Shown here piece after piece: positions 15,555-26,980 of a DNA stretch of 33,007 nucleotides. A model generated the notes under the pieces. That model saw only the letters and a list, made by a program, of their open reading frames with translations. It was not told the DNA's origin and did not search any database. Source of the DNA: Burkholderia sp. H160 (GTDB lineage: Bacteria; Pseudomonadota; Gammaproteobacteria; Burkholderiales; Burkholderiaceae); assembly GCA_000173575.1 (NCBI GenBank), contig ABYL01000079.1, positions 1 to 33,007 of the forward strand, given 5' to 3'. How positions within the stretch are numbered: position 1 is the stretch's first letter; each line of letters begins with the position of its first letter. A program made the position numbers and the translations under genes.

Positions 15555-16490
15555 ATGACGACGATGAATCTCGTCGTGCCGTGCTACAACGAAGAAGAGG
15601 TTCTTTCCGAGACGAGTAAGCGGCTTCTCGCGCTTCTGGAGCGCTTGATCGAGGCCGGCGACGTCAGCAACGAAAGCCGCATCACTTTCATCGACGACGG
15701 TTCCCGCGATCACACCTGGACGATCATTGAAGCGCTGCACGCACAGAATGCACACTGCGGCGGAATCAAACTCTCGCGCAATCGCGGCCATCAGAATGCG
15801 CTGCTTGCCGGCCTGATGACGGCTCAGGGCGATGTGCTCGTCAGCCTCGACGCCGATCTTCAGGACGATATCGAAGCCATTCCGCGCATGCTCGCGGAAT
15901 ATCAGTCGGGTGCGGAAATCGTCTTCGGTGTGCGTCACAAGCGCACGACGGACACATTCTTCAAGCGCTTCACCGCTCGCAACTACTACAAGCTGCTCCG
16001 GACGTTCGGCGTCGATATCCTGCCGGGCCATGCGGACTTTCGGCTGATGAGCCGCAAGACCGTGGAAGCGTTGCGGCAGTTTCAGGAGGTCAATCTTTTC
16101 CTGCGCGGCATCATTCCGCTACTGGGATTCAAGACTGCGATCGTCGAATACGAACGCGCCCCGCGCTTTGCCGGCGAAAGCAAATACCCGCTCAGCAAAA
16201 TGCTCGTTCTCGCGTTCGACGGCATCACGTCGTTCTCCGCCGTACCGCTGCAATGGAGTACGCGCATCGGCGCAGTGCTGGCGATCGGTTCGCTGGGCTT
16301 CGGCGCATGGGCCGCCTATGCGCGCATCTTCACCAACCTCACGGTGCCGGGCTGGGCTTCGACGGTGATTCCGATGTACTTCCTCGGCGGCATCCAGTTG
16401 CTCTTCCTCGGTGTGATCGGCGGCTACATCTCGAAGACGTACGCCGAAACCAAGCAGCGCCCTCGTTTCATCATCGAGCAAACGTTATGA
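15555..16490 (+). CDS. GT2 polyprenyl-phosphate glycosyltransferase (GtrB/DPM1-like)
   Basis: A 311-residue membrane-anchored glycosyltransferase that likely loads a sugar from a nucleotide donor onto undecaprenyl phosphate. The GT2 fold opens with MNLVVPCYNEEEVL. It has FIDDGSRD near 45-52 and the metal-binding D-A-D at 99-101 in SLDADLQDD, and RFAGESKYPL is a typical GtrB segment. Two C-terminal membrane segments, roughly 236-259 and 272-294, match GtrB. I start at 15555 because GGGAG lies six bases before it; upstream starts lack ribosome binding sites. The stop overlaps the start of the next gene (ATGA), so the two are translationally coupled. Substrate sugar unknown. Confidence 0.91.
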   Translation: MTTMNLVVPCYNEEEVLSETSKRLLALLERLIEAGDVSNESRITFIDDGSRDHTWTIIEALHAQNAHCGGIKLSRNRGHQNALLAGLMTAQGDVLVSLDADLQDDIEAIPRMLAEYQSGAEIVFGVRHKRTTDTFFKRFTARNYYKLLRTFGVDILPGHADFRLMSRKTVEALRQFQEVNLFLRGIIPLLGFKTAIVEYERAPRFAGESKYPLSKMLVLAFDGITSFSAVPLQWSTRIGAVLAIGSLGFGAWAAYARIFTNLTVPGWASTVIPMYFLGGIQLLFLGVIGGYISKTYAETKQRPRFIIEQTL

Positions 16491-18109
16491 ACTCTCCCGT
16501 CGATCGTTCGACGCCAACGAGTGCCGGCGTCGAGGCGGCGTCGGCAGACGCGCTGTTTTCGCGCTCCGGCCGGCTCGCCGCGATTCTTCCTCGCGTGCTT
16601 CTCATCGTCACCGTGCTGTATGGCGGAGCGTTGTTTTGGATCGCGCCGCGCCCGCCATTGGCCGACTTGCCGCAACACGCGGGACAGGTGATGTTGCTGC
16701 GTGATCTGCTCGAGCATTCGTCGCCCTGGCAAAATCTCGTGCAGCTCAACCTGCTGACGCCGTATCTCGTCGGCTACGGCCTCGCGCTGCCGCTCACGTA
16801 TCTGATGCCGATCGGCGCCGCGCTCAAGTGCGTGCTGATGCTCGCGTACTTCGCGTTCGTGGCGTCGTGCGTCGGCTTTCGCCGCTATCTGGGCGGTGAT
16901 CCACGGCTCGACTGGCTGTTCGTGCCGGGATTTTTCGGCTTCGCCTTCATGTGGGGCTTCTATACGTTTCTGGTCGCGGCACCGCTGGGCATTCTGTTCA
17001 TGTGGCTCTCGCACGACTATGCGACGCAGACCTCGGTCAGGAAGGGGGTATGGATGTTCGTTGCGGGCACGGCGCTGTTCTTCTGTCACGGGCTCGTGTT
17101 TCTGTTCGCGATGGTGATAGGCGTCGGCTTCGTGCTGTTCAAACAGAAGACGTTCATGCGCAAGATACTCGCGCTCGCGCCGTTCGTGCCGCTCGGCGTG
17201 CTGTGCATCGTGTATATGTTGTGGAGCCGTGCGACCGATCCGCTACTCGGGCAGACCTTGCCCGGGATAGACGTATTCCAGTGGGGCTTCGACTTGCAAC
17301 GTCTGGTCTCGCTGCCAGTCTACGTGTGGGGCTTGAACAAGGGCGCGGCCGTGTATTTGCCGCTCGTCGCGCTGATGTTCGTCGCGCCATGGCTGTGGCG
17401 CAACCGGATCAATCCCGATCGCTCGGTCATCGTGCCGATGCTCGCCGTGGCGATCGTGTGGTTCCTCGTGCCCGGCACGGCGCTGAAGACGGCGTACCTC
17501 TATCACCGTTTCGCGGTGTTTCTGCTACCCGCCTATGCGCTGATGTTCTGCGCGCCGCAATCCTCCGCGAATGGCGCCCGCCGTGCGTCGTCCGGCTCGA
17601 CTTCGGGCACGCTGCGTGACTTTGGTGTGCAAGCGTTGATCATCGCGGGGTGCTGGATCTTCTTCGCGGACCAGACGATTCGTCTGCATCGTTTCGCCGT
17701 CGAGATCGCGCCGCTCGACGAGCTGATCGAGCAAGCCGAGCCGGGTCAACGCGCACTGAGCCTCATCTTCGATCGCGCGAGTCCTGCATACAGGAGCCCG
17801 TTCGCGTACGAGCACCAGTCGCTGTGGTATCAGGCGGAGAAACACGGTTTCGTCGATCTGAACTTCGCGACTTTCGTGCCGCAGATCGCGCGCTTCAGGC
17901 CGGGCATGATGCCTACCTTCCCGCTGGTGCTCGAACACGATCCGGGCAGTTTCGAATGGAACAAGGATAACGGCCGTCAGTACCGCTATTTCTTCGTTCG
18001 CAAGGAAGGGCCATTGCCGAAAGACTTCTTCGCCAATAACGAATGCGATGTCACCCTTGTGACGCACAAGGGCGAATGGTCGCTCTACGAGCGGCGCAAC
18101 TGTCGATAA
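16487..18109 (+). CDS. Large multi-pass membrane protein, GT-C-like, function unknown
   Basis: A 540-residue inner-membrane protein. A short cytoplasmic N-terminus precedes TM1 (~33-52), followed by a loop with the acidic and histidine residues PPLADLPQHAGQ (56-67). About ten more segments reach residue ~400. The last ~140 residues (402-540) are soluble and rich in aromatic and charged residues, with no membrane segment. This architecture is that of GT-C enzymes, which take a sugar from a polyprenyl-phosphate donor and transfer it to an envelope polymer on the outer face. The ATGA overlap with the GtrB-like gene places it as the third gtr component. I do not recognise a named family, and the acceptor (O-antigen, exopolysaccharide or protein) is unknown. 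Confidence 0.85.
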   Translation: MNSPVDRSTPTSAGVEAASADALFSRSGRLAAILPRVLLIVTVLYGGALFWIAPRPPLADLPQHAGQVMLLRDLLEHSSPWQNLVQLNLLTPYLVGYGLALPLTYLMPIGAALKCVLMLAYFAFVASCVGFRRYLGGDPRLDWLFVPGFFGFAFMWGFYTFLVAAPLGILFMWLSHDYATQTSVRKGVWMFVAGTALFFCHGLVFLFAMVIGVGFVLFKQKTFMRKILALAPFVPLGVLCIVYMLWSRATDPLLGQTLPGIDVFQWGFDLQRLVSLPVYVWGLNKGAAVYLPLVALMFVAPWLWRNRINPDRSVIVPMLAVAIVWFLVPGTALKTAYLYHRFAVFLLPAYALMFCAPQSSANGARRASSGSTSGTLRDFGVQALIIAGCWIFFADQTIRLHRFAVEIAPLDELIEQAEPGQRALSLIFDRASPAYRSPFAYEHQSLWYQAEKHGFVDLNFATFVPQIARFRPGMMPTFPLVLEHDPGSFEWNKDNGRQYRYFFVRKEGPLPKDFFANNECDVTLVTHKGEWSLYERRNCR

Positions 18110-18170
18110 CGGCGCATCCGACGTTGCGCCGCACGTTCACGCGGCCTGCGTGCGCGGCGCATCGTTCATG

Positions 18171-19253
18171 TCACGCGAGTTTGGCCGCAATGGCCTTGCC
18201 GACTTCGCTCGTGCTCGCCTGACCGCCGAGGTCGCCGGTATGCGGACCTTCGATCAGCGTCGCCTCGATTGCCTTCAGGATCGCGTCGTGCGCTTCGCGC
18301 TCCTTGCCGCTCGAATGTCCGAGGAAGTCGAGCATCATCGCGGCCGACCAGATCATCGCGATCGGATTCGCGATGTGCTTGCCGGCGATGTCGGGTGCCG
18401 AGCCGTGCACCGGCTCGAACAGCGACGGAAACTTGCGGTCCGGGTTCAGGTTGCCTGAGGGCGCGAGGCCGATCGTGCCAGTGCACGCGGGGCCCAGATC
18501 GGACAGGATGTCGCCGAACAGATTGGTCGCGACGACCACATCGAAGCGGTCCGGGTTCAGAACGAAACGAGCGCACAGGATGTCGATGTGCTGCTTGTCC
18601 CACGTGACGTCCGGATACTGCGCGGCGATACCGGCCGCGCATTTGTCCCACCACGGCATGCTGATCGCGATGCCGTTGCTTTTCGTCGCGACGGTGATTT
18701 TCTTGCGCGCGCGGCGCTGCGCGAGATCGAACGCGAACTTCAGCACGCGCTCGCTGCCGTGCCGCGTGAACACCGATTCCTGCAGCACGAATTCGCGCTC
18801 GGTGCCTTCGAACATCACGCCGCCGACCGACGAGTATTCGCCCTCGGTGTTCTCGCGCACGATCCAGAAATCGATGTCGCCGGCCTTGCGTCCCGCGAGC
18901 GGCGACGGCACGCCCGCAAAAAGCCGGGCGGGCCGCAGGTTTACGTACTGGTCGAACTCGCGGCGAAACTTCAGCAGCGAGCCCCACAGCGAGATGTGAT
19001 CGGGCACGGTGTCGGGCCAGCCGACCGCGCCGAACAGGATCGCATCGGCCGATTGCAGCTGCGCTTTCCAGTCGTCCGGCATCATCTTGCCGTGCTTGGC
19101 GTAGTAGTCGCAGCTCGCCCACTCGATGTGCTGATACTCGAGCTCGATGCCGAAGCGTTGCGTCGCGACCTCGAGTACGCGTAGCGCTTCGGGCATCACC
19201 TCGACGCCGATGCCGTCGCCTGGGATGACGGCAATCCGGTATTTGTTCGACAT
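18171..19253 (-). CDS. ttuC: Tartrate dehydrogenase / D-malate decarboxylase
   Basis: A 360-residue NAD-dependent beta-decarboxylating dehydrogenase of the isocitrate/isopropylmalate dehydrogenase family. It starts YRIAVIPGDGIGVEV, carries FWIVRENTEGEYSSVGG (an arginine and serine used in substrate binding), and has the metal-site aspartates in NLFGDILSDLGP. The NAD loop is EPVHGSAPDIAGK. The WASCDYYAKHGKMMPDDW segment near the N-terminus is typical of the tartrate/D-malate branch, not LeuB. I start at 19253 with GGAGGAG just upstream, not at the in-frame codon at 19355. It lies 41 bp after prpR on the same strand, so it may be co-transcribed with the regulator. TtuC and DmlA cannot be separated by sequence reading alone. 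Confidence 0.86.
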   Translation of the reverse strand: MSNKYRIAVIPGDGIGVEVMPEALRVLEVATQRFGIELEYQHIEWASCDYYAKHGKMMPDDWKAQLQSADAILFGAVGWPDTVPDHISLWGSLLKFRREFDQYVNLRPARLFAGVPSPLAGRKAGDIDFWIVRENTEGEYSSVGGVMFEGTEREFVLQESVFTRHGSERVLKFAFDLAQRRARKKITVATKSNGIAISMPWWDKCAAGIAAQYPDVTWDKQHIDILCARFVLNPDRFDVVVATNLFGDILSDLGPACTGTIGLAPSGNLNPDRKFPSLFEPVHGSAPDIAGKHIANPIAMIWSAAMMLDFLGHSSGKEREAHDAILKAIEATLIEGPHTGDLGGQASTSEVGKAIAAKLA

Positions 19254-19294
19254 GCTGGGCTCCTCCTGGGGGAATGGGTTGGGAATGGGGTGGC

Positions 19295-21247
19295 CTACCG
19301 CTCTGCATTCAGCTTGCGCCACAACGTCGTCTTGCTGATGCCCAACGCGGCGCACGCCGCATCGCGATCGCCGTCGTGAACCGCGAGCACTGCGCGGATT
19401 TCATCGGCTTCGATATGACGACTGCGCTCACGCAACGTCAGCGCGGCCGGCTTCGCGCGCGCGATGGGCTCGACGATTTCCGGCGCGATCGCGCGCAGCA
19501 TGTCGCGTGTGAGCGGCGCCGCGCTCGAATCCGCTTCGCTGTCCGCAAGCTCAACCACGATCCGCTCGATCACGTTCTGCAACTCGCGTACATTGCCCGG
19601 CCACGCATAGCGCCGCAACGCCGCGCCCAAACCCTCGAGCATGCGCGCGGCGCTATCCGCGTCGGGCACACGCGAGGCCAGCCTGGGCTCGCGCGCAGCC
19701 GCCTGGCGCAACAGCTCAGCGGCGAGCGGCAGCAGGTCGTTCGGCCGCTCGCGCAGCGGCGGCAGGGCGATGCTGAGGATATTGAGCCGGTAGTACAGAT
19801 CGGCGCGGAAACTGCCGGCCGCGACACTGTCGGTCAGCGCGCGATGCGTCGCCGCAACGACGCGGATATCGACGCGCGTTGGCTCCGTCGAACCGAGCCG
19901 CACCACCTCGCGTTCCTGCAACACGCGCAACAGGCGGCTCTGCAACGGCAAAGGCATCTCGCCGATCTCGTCGAGAAACAGCGTGCCGCGATGCGCGACC
20001 TCGATCAGCCCCGCTTTGCCGCCCTTGCGCGCGCCGGTGAACGCGCCTTCCTCATAGCCGAACAGCTCGCTTTCGAGCAGCGCCTCCGGAAACGCGCCGC
20101 AATTGATCGCGACGAACGCGAAATCGCGCCGCGCGCTCAGCTGATGCATGCTCTGCGCGACCATCTCCTTGCCGGTGCCGCTCTCGCCGAGAATCAGCAC
20201 GGTCGCGTCCGATCTCGCATAACGCGCGACAAGCGCGCGCACCCGTTCGATCGATTCCGACGCGCCGACGATATCGTCGAGCCGGTAGCGCGCGGTGAAC
20301 TGCTGCACGCGTTGACGCGCCCGCAGCGTGCGATCGAGACGCTCGACCGCGCGCGATTCCTGAAACGTCAGCACAGTGCCCGCCGCTGCTCCGCTGCTCG
20401 CGAGCGGCCCGCGATGCACGACATAGCTCGCGCCGCGCACCGTGCAGAAGCTGTCGCCGTCCGCATCGGGCAGACTGCCGGCGAGATCCGGCGCGAGATC
20501 GTGCAGCGCGCGGCCGACTGCCTTCGCGGCATCGATGCCGAGCACGCTCGCGAGACGCTGGTTCATCACTTCGACGTGGCCTTGCGCATCGAGCGCGACC
20601 ACGCCGTCGCGCAGATGCTGCAGCAGCGTGTCGAGCCGCTGACGCCGCACGGTTTCGCGGCGCGTCGCCTGGGCGACTTCGAGGGCGGTGTCGAAGCCGG
20701 CCCGCACCGACGCGCGCGAGTACAGAAACACCGCGCCCATGCCAGCGTTGGCGGCGAGATCGGTAACCATGCCTGGGCCGACCACGACATCAATGCCGCG
20801 ATCGCTGAGATCGAGCACGACGCTCTCGGCGTCCTGCGCGGACTGATACGACGCGAACGTGACGTCAAGCGCGTACGCGGCGGTGAAGCGGCGCAGTTCG
20901 TCGGGCGTGTAGCCGTGCGTGACGAGCGCGACGCGCGCGCCTTCGCGGCGCGCGCGTGCGAGCGCATGCATCACGTCATAGCCGGTCGGGCTGATCCGCA
21001 CGACCGGCACCGACACGCGCGTTTTCAGATACGCGCCGTTCGATCCGCCCGCGAGCACGACGTCGGGACGCGCGGCGCCCGCGCCTTCGATTTCGCGGAC
21101 CGCATCTTCGAAGGCGTGCGACACGATGCGAATATCCGCGCGTTCCACATATTCGCCGGCGATGTCCAAGAACAGATCGCGCAGGCGGCTGATGCTGAGC
21201 GCCCAGACGCGCGGGCGCTGCGGCGGGTCGTAAAGAGGCGTGTTCAA
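19295..21247 (-). CDS. prpR: Propionate catabolism activator PrpR (sigma-54 dependent)
   Basis: A 650-residue activator that senses 2-methylcitrate and turns on the prp operon with sigma-54 RNA polymerase. The order is: PrpR_N sensor (about 15-200, with DVVLAGGSNGAYLK), a PAS domain (about 205-310), an AAA+ domain and a Fis-type HTH. The AAA+ domain has Walker A GESGTGKE (354-361), the sigma-54-contacting GAFTGA (401-406) and Walker B GTLFLDEIGE (421-430). The HTH is at the end (DAACAALGISKTTLWRKL). The start appears to be a TTG at 21247 with no clear ribosome binding site. No ATG or GTG in frame lies between it and the divergent promoter, which implies low expression. It is divergent from prpC across a region holding a sigma-54 promoter. 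Confidence 0.94.
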   Translation of the reverse strand: MNTPLYDPPQRPRVWALSISRLRDLFLDIAGEYVERADIRIVSHAFEDAVREIEGAGAARPDVVLAGGSNGAYLKTRVSVPVVRISPTGYDVMHALARARREGARVALVTHGYTPDELRRFTAAYALDVTFASYQSAQDAESVVLDLSDRGIDVVVGPGMVTDLAANAGMGAVFLYSRASVRAGFDTALEVAQATRRETVRRQRLDTLLQHLRDGVVALDAQGHVEVMNQRLASVLGIDAAKAVGRALHDLAPDLAGSLPDADGDSFCTVRGASYVVHRGPLASSGAAAGTVLTFQESRAVERLDRTLRARQRVQQFTARYRLDDIVGASESIERVRALVARYARSDATVLILGESGTGKEMVAQSMHQLSARRDFAFVAINCGAFPEALLESELFGYEEGAFTGARKGGKAGLIEVAHRGTLFLDEIGEMPLPLQSRLLRVLQEREVVRLGSTEPTRVDIRVVAATHRALTDSVAAGSFRADLYYRLNILSIALPPLRERPNDLLPLAAELLRQAAAREPRLASRVPDADSAARMLEGLGAALRRYAWPGNVRELQNVIERIVVELADSEADSSAAPLTRDMLRAIAPEIVEPIARAKPAALTLRERSRHIEADEIRAVLAVHDGDRDAACAALGISKTTLWRKLNAER

Positions 21248-21320
21248 GGTGGGTGGCTCGCGACGGATCGGATCGGGATCTCTATTATGCGAGCATTCAT
21301 TGCCGATTTGAAATCCAAAG

Positions 21321-21334
21321 TTTCATTAATGAAA
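21321..21334. promoter_or_regulatory. Palindrome, likely PrpR upstream activating site
   Basis: TTTCATTAATGAAA is a perfect 14-bp palindrome centred about 110 bp before the predicted transcription start of prpC, the usual distance for a sigma-54 activator site. The half-site GAAATC recurs at 21310-21315 and 21331-21336. Its position between prpR and prpC fits binding by PrpR and perhaps autoregulation. Confidence 0.65.
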
Positions 21335-21410
21335 TCGAAGGTGCGAGGCGTCGCCTGGTCGTTTGGCGAGACTGGCGTCAAATCAGTTACTTAGCCGGCC
21401 GCGCGTGGGC

Positions 21411-21425
21411 TGGCCCGTTCTTTGC
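21411..21425 (+). promoter_or_regulatory. Sigma-54 promoter of prpC
   Basis: TGGCCCGTTCTTTGC matches the -24/-12 consensus TGGCACG-N4-TTGC at all but one base, with the required 10-bp spacing between GG and GC. Transcription should begin near 21437, leaving a leader of about 48 bases before the prpC ATG. The presence of a sigma-54 activator gene next door makes this assignment strong. Confidence 0.88.
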
Positions 21426-21484
21426 GTACAAGGCTGCCCAATCGAAGCTGTGACCCAAATTTCCGCCCTTTCTGGAGACAAACA

Positions 21485-22654
21485 ATGAGCGAAGCAGACA
21501 ACAGCACGCCGAACGCAGGCGCTTTCAAGCCGAAAAAATCCGTCGCGCTGTCCGGCGTGACCGCGGGCAATACTGCGCTGTGCACGGTCGGCAAGACCGG
21601 CAACGATCTGCACTATCGCGGCTACGACATTCTCGACATCGCAGGCGCCTGTGAGTTCGAGGAGATCGCGCATCTGCTGGTCCACGGCAAGCTGCCGACC
21701 CAGGCCGAACTGACCGCCTACAAGACGAAGCTGAAGTCGATGCGCGGTCTGCCCGCGAACGTGAAGGCCGCGCTCGAATGGATTCCGGCCGCCGCGCATC
21801 CGATGGACGTGATGCGCACCGGCGTGTCGGTGCTCGGCACCGTGCTGCCCGAGAAGGACGATCACAACCTGCCCGGCGCACGCGACATCGCCGACAAGCT
21901 GATGGCCTCGCTCGGCTCGATGCTGCTGTACTGGTATCACTACTCGCACAACGGCAAGCGCATCGAGGTCGAAACCGACGACGATTCGATCGGCGGGCAT
22001 TTCCTGCATCTGCTGCACGGCGTCGAGCCGTCGAAGGCGTGGGTCGAGGCGATGCACGTGTCGCTGAACCTGTACGCGGAGCACGAGTTCAACGCATCGA
22101 CGTTCACTGGCCGCGTGATCGCGGGCACGGGCTCGGACATCTACTCGGCGATCACCGGCGCGATCGGCGCGCTGCGCGGGCCGAAGCATGGCGGTGCCAA
22201 TGAAGCCGCCTTCGAAATCCAGTCGCGCTACCAGACGCCTGACGAAGCCGAAGCCGACATCCGCCGCCGCGTCGAGAACAAGGAAGTCGTGATCGGCTTC
22301 GGCCATCCGGTGTACACGATCTCGGACCCCCGCAACAAGGTGATCAAGGAAGTCGCGAAGAAGCTGTCGAAGGAAGCGGGCAACACGAAGCTGTTCTCGA
22401 TCGCCGAGCGACTCGAATCGGTGATGTGGGACGCGAAGAAGATGTTCCCGAACCTGGACTGGTTCAGCGCCGTGTCGTATCACATGATGGGCGTGCCGAC
22501 CGCGATGTTCACGCCGCTGTTCGTGATCTCGCGTACCTCCGGCTGGAGCGCGCACATCATCGAGCAGCGCATCGACAACAAGATCATTCGTCCGAGCGCG
22601 AATTACACCGGTCCGGACGATCTGCCGTTCGTGCCGCTGGCGAAGCGCGTTTGA
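21485..22654 (+). CDS. prpC: 2-methylcitrate synthase PrpC
   Basis: A 389-residue citrate-synthase-family enzyme that condenses propionyl-CoA with oxaloacetate to 2-methylcitrate. The catalytic residues are H235 in [11 protein letters not shown]274 in GFGHPVYT and D325 in PNLDWFSA, which agrees with the residues known for PrpC. The early segment [13 protein letters not shown] and the short length fit the 2-methylcitrate branch. The start at 21485 follows GGAGA at 21474-21478; an in-frame start at 21422 lies inside the sigma-54 promoter and is not used. In many relatives prpB precedes this gene, but here the promoter lies directly upstream of prpC. Confidence 0.95.
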   Translation: MSEADNSTPNAGAFKPKKSVALSGVTAGNTALCTVGKTGNDLHYRGYDILDIAGACEFEEIAHLLVHGKLPTQAELTAYKTKLKSMRGLPANVKAALEWIPAAAHPMDVMRTGVSVLGTVLPEKDDHNLPGARDIADKLMASLGSMLLYWYHYSHNGKRIEVETDDDSIGGHFLHLLHGVEPSKAWVEAMHVSLNLYAEHEFNASTFTGRVIAGTGSDIYSAITGAIGALRGPKHGGANEAAFEIQSRYQTPDEAEADIRRRVENKEVVIGFGHPVYTISDPRNKVIKEVAKKLSKEAGNTKLFSIAERLESVMWDAKKMFPNLDWFSAVSYHMMGVPTAMFTPLFVISRTSGWSAHIIEQRIDNKIIRPSANYTGPDDLPFVPLAKRV

Positions 22655-22717
22655 CGCGACCAGCGAGCTAAACTACCCGCACTGTCCGACCGGCCGCGCG
22701 AGCGATGCGCCGCCGCA

Positions 22718-22743
22718 GGCCGCCGGCATCCTGTCCGGCGGCC
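22718..22743 (+). other. Intercistronic stem-loop between prpC and acnD
   Basis: GGCCGCCGG (22718-22726) pairs with CCGGCGGCC (22735-22743) around an 8-base loop, 24 bases before the acnD start. It has no U tract. It may stabilise the prpC end of the message or lower acnD translation, since acnD itself has no strong ribosome binding site. Confidence 0.5.
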
Positions 22744-22766
22744 GATAACCGTCCTGTCCCTACGTC

Positions 22767-25364
<2,598 letters not shown>

Positions 25365-25405
25365 TGGGTTGACGCGCGTTTTGTATTGAACGTCACAACA
25401 GACCA

Positions 25406-25439
25406 GGGCGATGCGGCTTGACGAGCCGCATCGCCCTTT
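25406..25439 (+). terminator. Terminator-like hairpin between acnD and prpF
   Basis: GGGCGATGCGGCT (25406-25418) and AGCCGCATCGCCC (25424-25436) make a perfect 13-bp stem with loop TGACG, followed by TTTAT. The U tract is short, so read-through into prpF, 34 bp further on, is likely. It should reduce prpF message relative to prpC and acnD, or act as a 3' stabiliser for the first part of the operon. Confidence 0.7.
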
Positions 25440-25470
25440 ATCGAAGATCACGTCATCTCAGGACACTTTC

Positions 25471-26655
25471 ATGCACTCACCCCAGATCAGGATTCCGGCC
25501 ACCTATATGCGCGGCGGCACCAGCAAGGGCGTGTTTTTCCGTCTGCAGGATCTGCCCGAGGCTGCGCAACGACCGGGCGCCGCGCGCGATGCGCTGCTGA
25601 TGCGCGTGATCGGCAGTCCCGATCCGTACGGCAAGCAGATCGACGGCATGGGCGGCGCGACCTCGAGCACGAGCAAGACCGTCATCATTTCGCGCAGCAG
25701 CCGTCCCGATCACGACGTCGACTATCTGTTCGGTCAAGTGTCGATCGACAAGGCGTTCGTCGATTGGAGCGGCAACTGCGGCAACCTGTCGGCCGCGGTC
25801 GGGCCGTTCGCGATCAGCGCGGGCCTCGTCGAAGCGAGCCGCGTACCGCGCGATGGTGTCGCGATCGTGCGCATCTGGCAGGCCAATATCGGCAAGACGA
25901 TCATCGCGCATGTGCCGATGACCGGCGGCGCGGTGCAGGAGACCGGCGACTTCGAGCTCGACGGCGTGACCTTTCCGGCCGCCGAAGTGCCGCTCGAATT
26001 CATGGACCCGGCCGCCGACGAAGACGGCGCGGGCGGCGCGATGTTCCCGACCGGCAACCTCGTCGACGACCTGGAAGTGCCCGGCGTCGGCACGTTGAAG
26101 GCGACGATGATCAACGCGGGCATTCCGACGATCTTCATCGAGGCCGAAGCGATCGGCTACAACGGCACCGAATTGCAGGACGCGATCAATAGCGACGCGA
26201 AGGCGCTCGCGATGTTCGAGACGATTCGCGCGCACGGCGCGCTGCGCATGGGGCTCATCAAACATCTCGACGAGATCGCGACGCGGCAGCACACGCCGAA
26301 GGTCGCGTTCGTCGCGAAGCCCGTCGATTATGTGGCGTCGAGCGGCAAGCCGGTGCGCGCGGGCGACGTCGATCTGCTGGTGCGCGCGATGTCGATGGGC
26401 AAGCTGCATCACGCGATGATGGGCACGGCGGCGGTCGCGATCGGTACCGCGGCGGCGATCGCGGGCACGCTCGTCAATCAGGCGGCGGGCGGCGGCGAGC
26501 GCGAAGCGGTGCGCTTCGGACATCCGTCGGGCACGTTGCGCGTCGGCGCGCAGGCGAGTCTGAAGGACGGCGAGTGGGTTGTCACGAAGGCGATGATGAG
26601 CCGTAGCGCCCGTGTGTTGATGGAGGGGTGGGTCCGGGTGCCGGAGCAAGGCTGA
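25471..26655 (+). CDS. prpF: 2-methylaconitate cis-trans isomerase PrpF
   Basis: A 394-residue PrpF-family isomerase that works with AcnD, moving the double bond of 2-methylaconitate. The fold is that of diaminopimelate epimerase. The opening PATYMRGGTSKGVFF is the family signature, with a lysine used in catalysis. The substrate loops DGMGGATSSTSK and VDWSGNCGNLSAAVGPFA are present, the latter with the conserved C-G-N. The C-terminal half has FGHPSGTLRVGAQ. I start at 25471 (MHSPQIRIPA); the in-frame start at 25411 would lie inside the upstream hairpin. It closes the prp operon, with a broken methyltransferase gene directly after it. Confidence 0.94.
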   Translation: MHSPQIRIPATYMRGGTSKGVFFRLQDLPEAAQRPGAARDALLMRVIGSPDPYGKQIDGMGGATSSTSKTVIISRSSRPDHDVDYLFGQVSIDKAFVDWSGNCGNLSAAVGPFAISAGLVEASRVPRDGVAIVRIWQANIGKTIIAHVPMTGGAVQETGDFELDGVTFPAAEVPLEFMDPAADEDGAGGAMFPTGNLVDDLEVPGVGTLKATMINAGIPTIFIEAEAIGYNGTELQDAINSDAKALAMFETIRAHGALRMGLIKHLDEIATRQHTPKVAFVAKPVDYVASSGKPVRAGDVDLLVRAMSMGKLHHAMMGTAAVAIGTAAAIAGTLVNQAAGGGEREAVRFGHPSGTLRVGAQASLKDGEWVVTKAMMSRSARVLMEGWVRVPEQG

Positions 26656-26656
26656 A

Positions 26657-26980
26657 GTGCCGCCGATGTCGGCCAACGTGAGCGGCACAGAAGGCTACGC
26701 GCAGCAGGCCGCAGCGCTGATCGAACGATGGCGGACGCTGTCGTTCGAGGACCGGCATCGGCCGATTCTCGACTGGATCCCGGAGGCGCCATCGCGGATC
26801 GTCGATATCGGCGCGGGCATCGGCACGGATGCGGCCGCGCTTGCGGCGATGGGGCATACCGTGCTCGCCGTCGAACCGGTCGACGCATTGCGCAACGCCG
26901 CGCGCGAGCTGCATCCGTCATCCGTTCAACAGGCCAACCGCGATAGCGGCGTGACATGGACGCGGCTCGTGTTCGAATAA
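26657..26980 (+). pseudogene. SAM-dependent methyltransferase with an apparent internal deletion
   Basis: A 107-codon frame that starts with GTG at 26657 (or ATG at 26667), touching the end of prpF. Residues up to about 88 are a normal methyltransferase N-terminus: YAQQAAALIERWRTLSFED, then motif I RIVDIGAGIGTDAAALAAMG and AVEPVDALR. The chain then jumps to QQANRDSGVTWTRLVFE, which resembles the extreme C-terminus of the same ~200-residue family. The central ~100 residues that complete the SAM fold are missing, while the frame stays open. I infer an in-frame internal deletion, giving a product unlikely to bind SAM. A truncated but used small protein cannot be excluded. Confidence 0.62.

Noticed and set aside
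18111-18130. Short inverted repeat GGCGCA/TGCGCC after the 540-aa membrane protein gene
   Set aside because: A 6-bp stem with no U tract is weak evidence for termination in GC-rich sequence.
19274-21394. Long open frame opposite prpR
   Set aside because: Same shadow effect: unnatural R/A/H-rich composition, no ribosome binding site, and prpR on the other strand has every expected domain.
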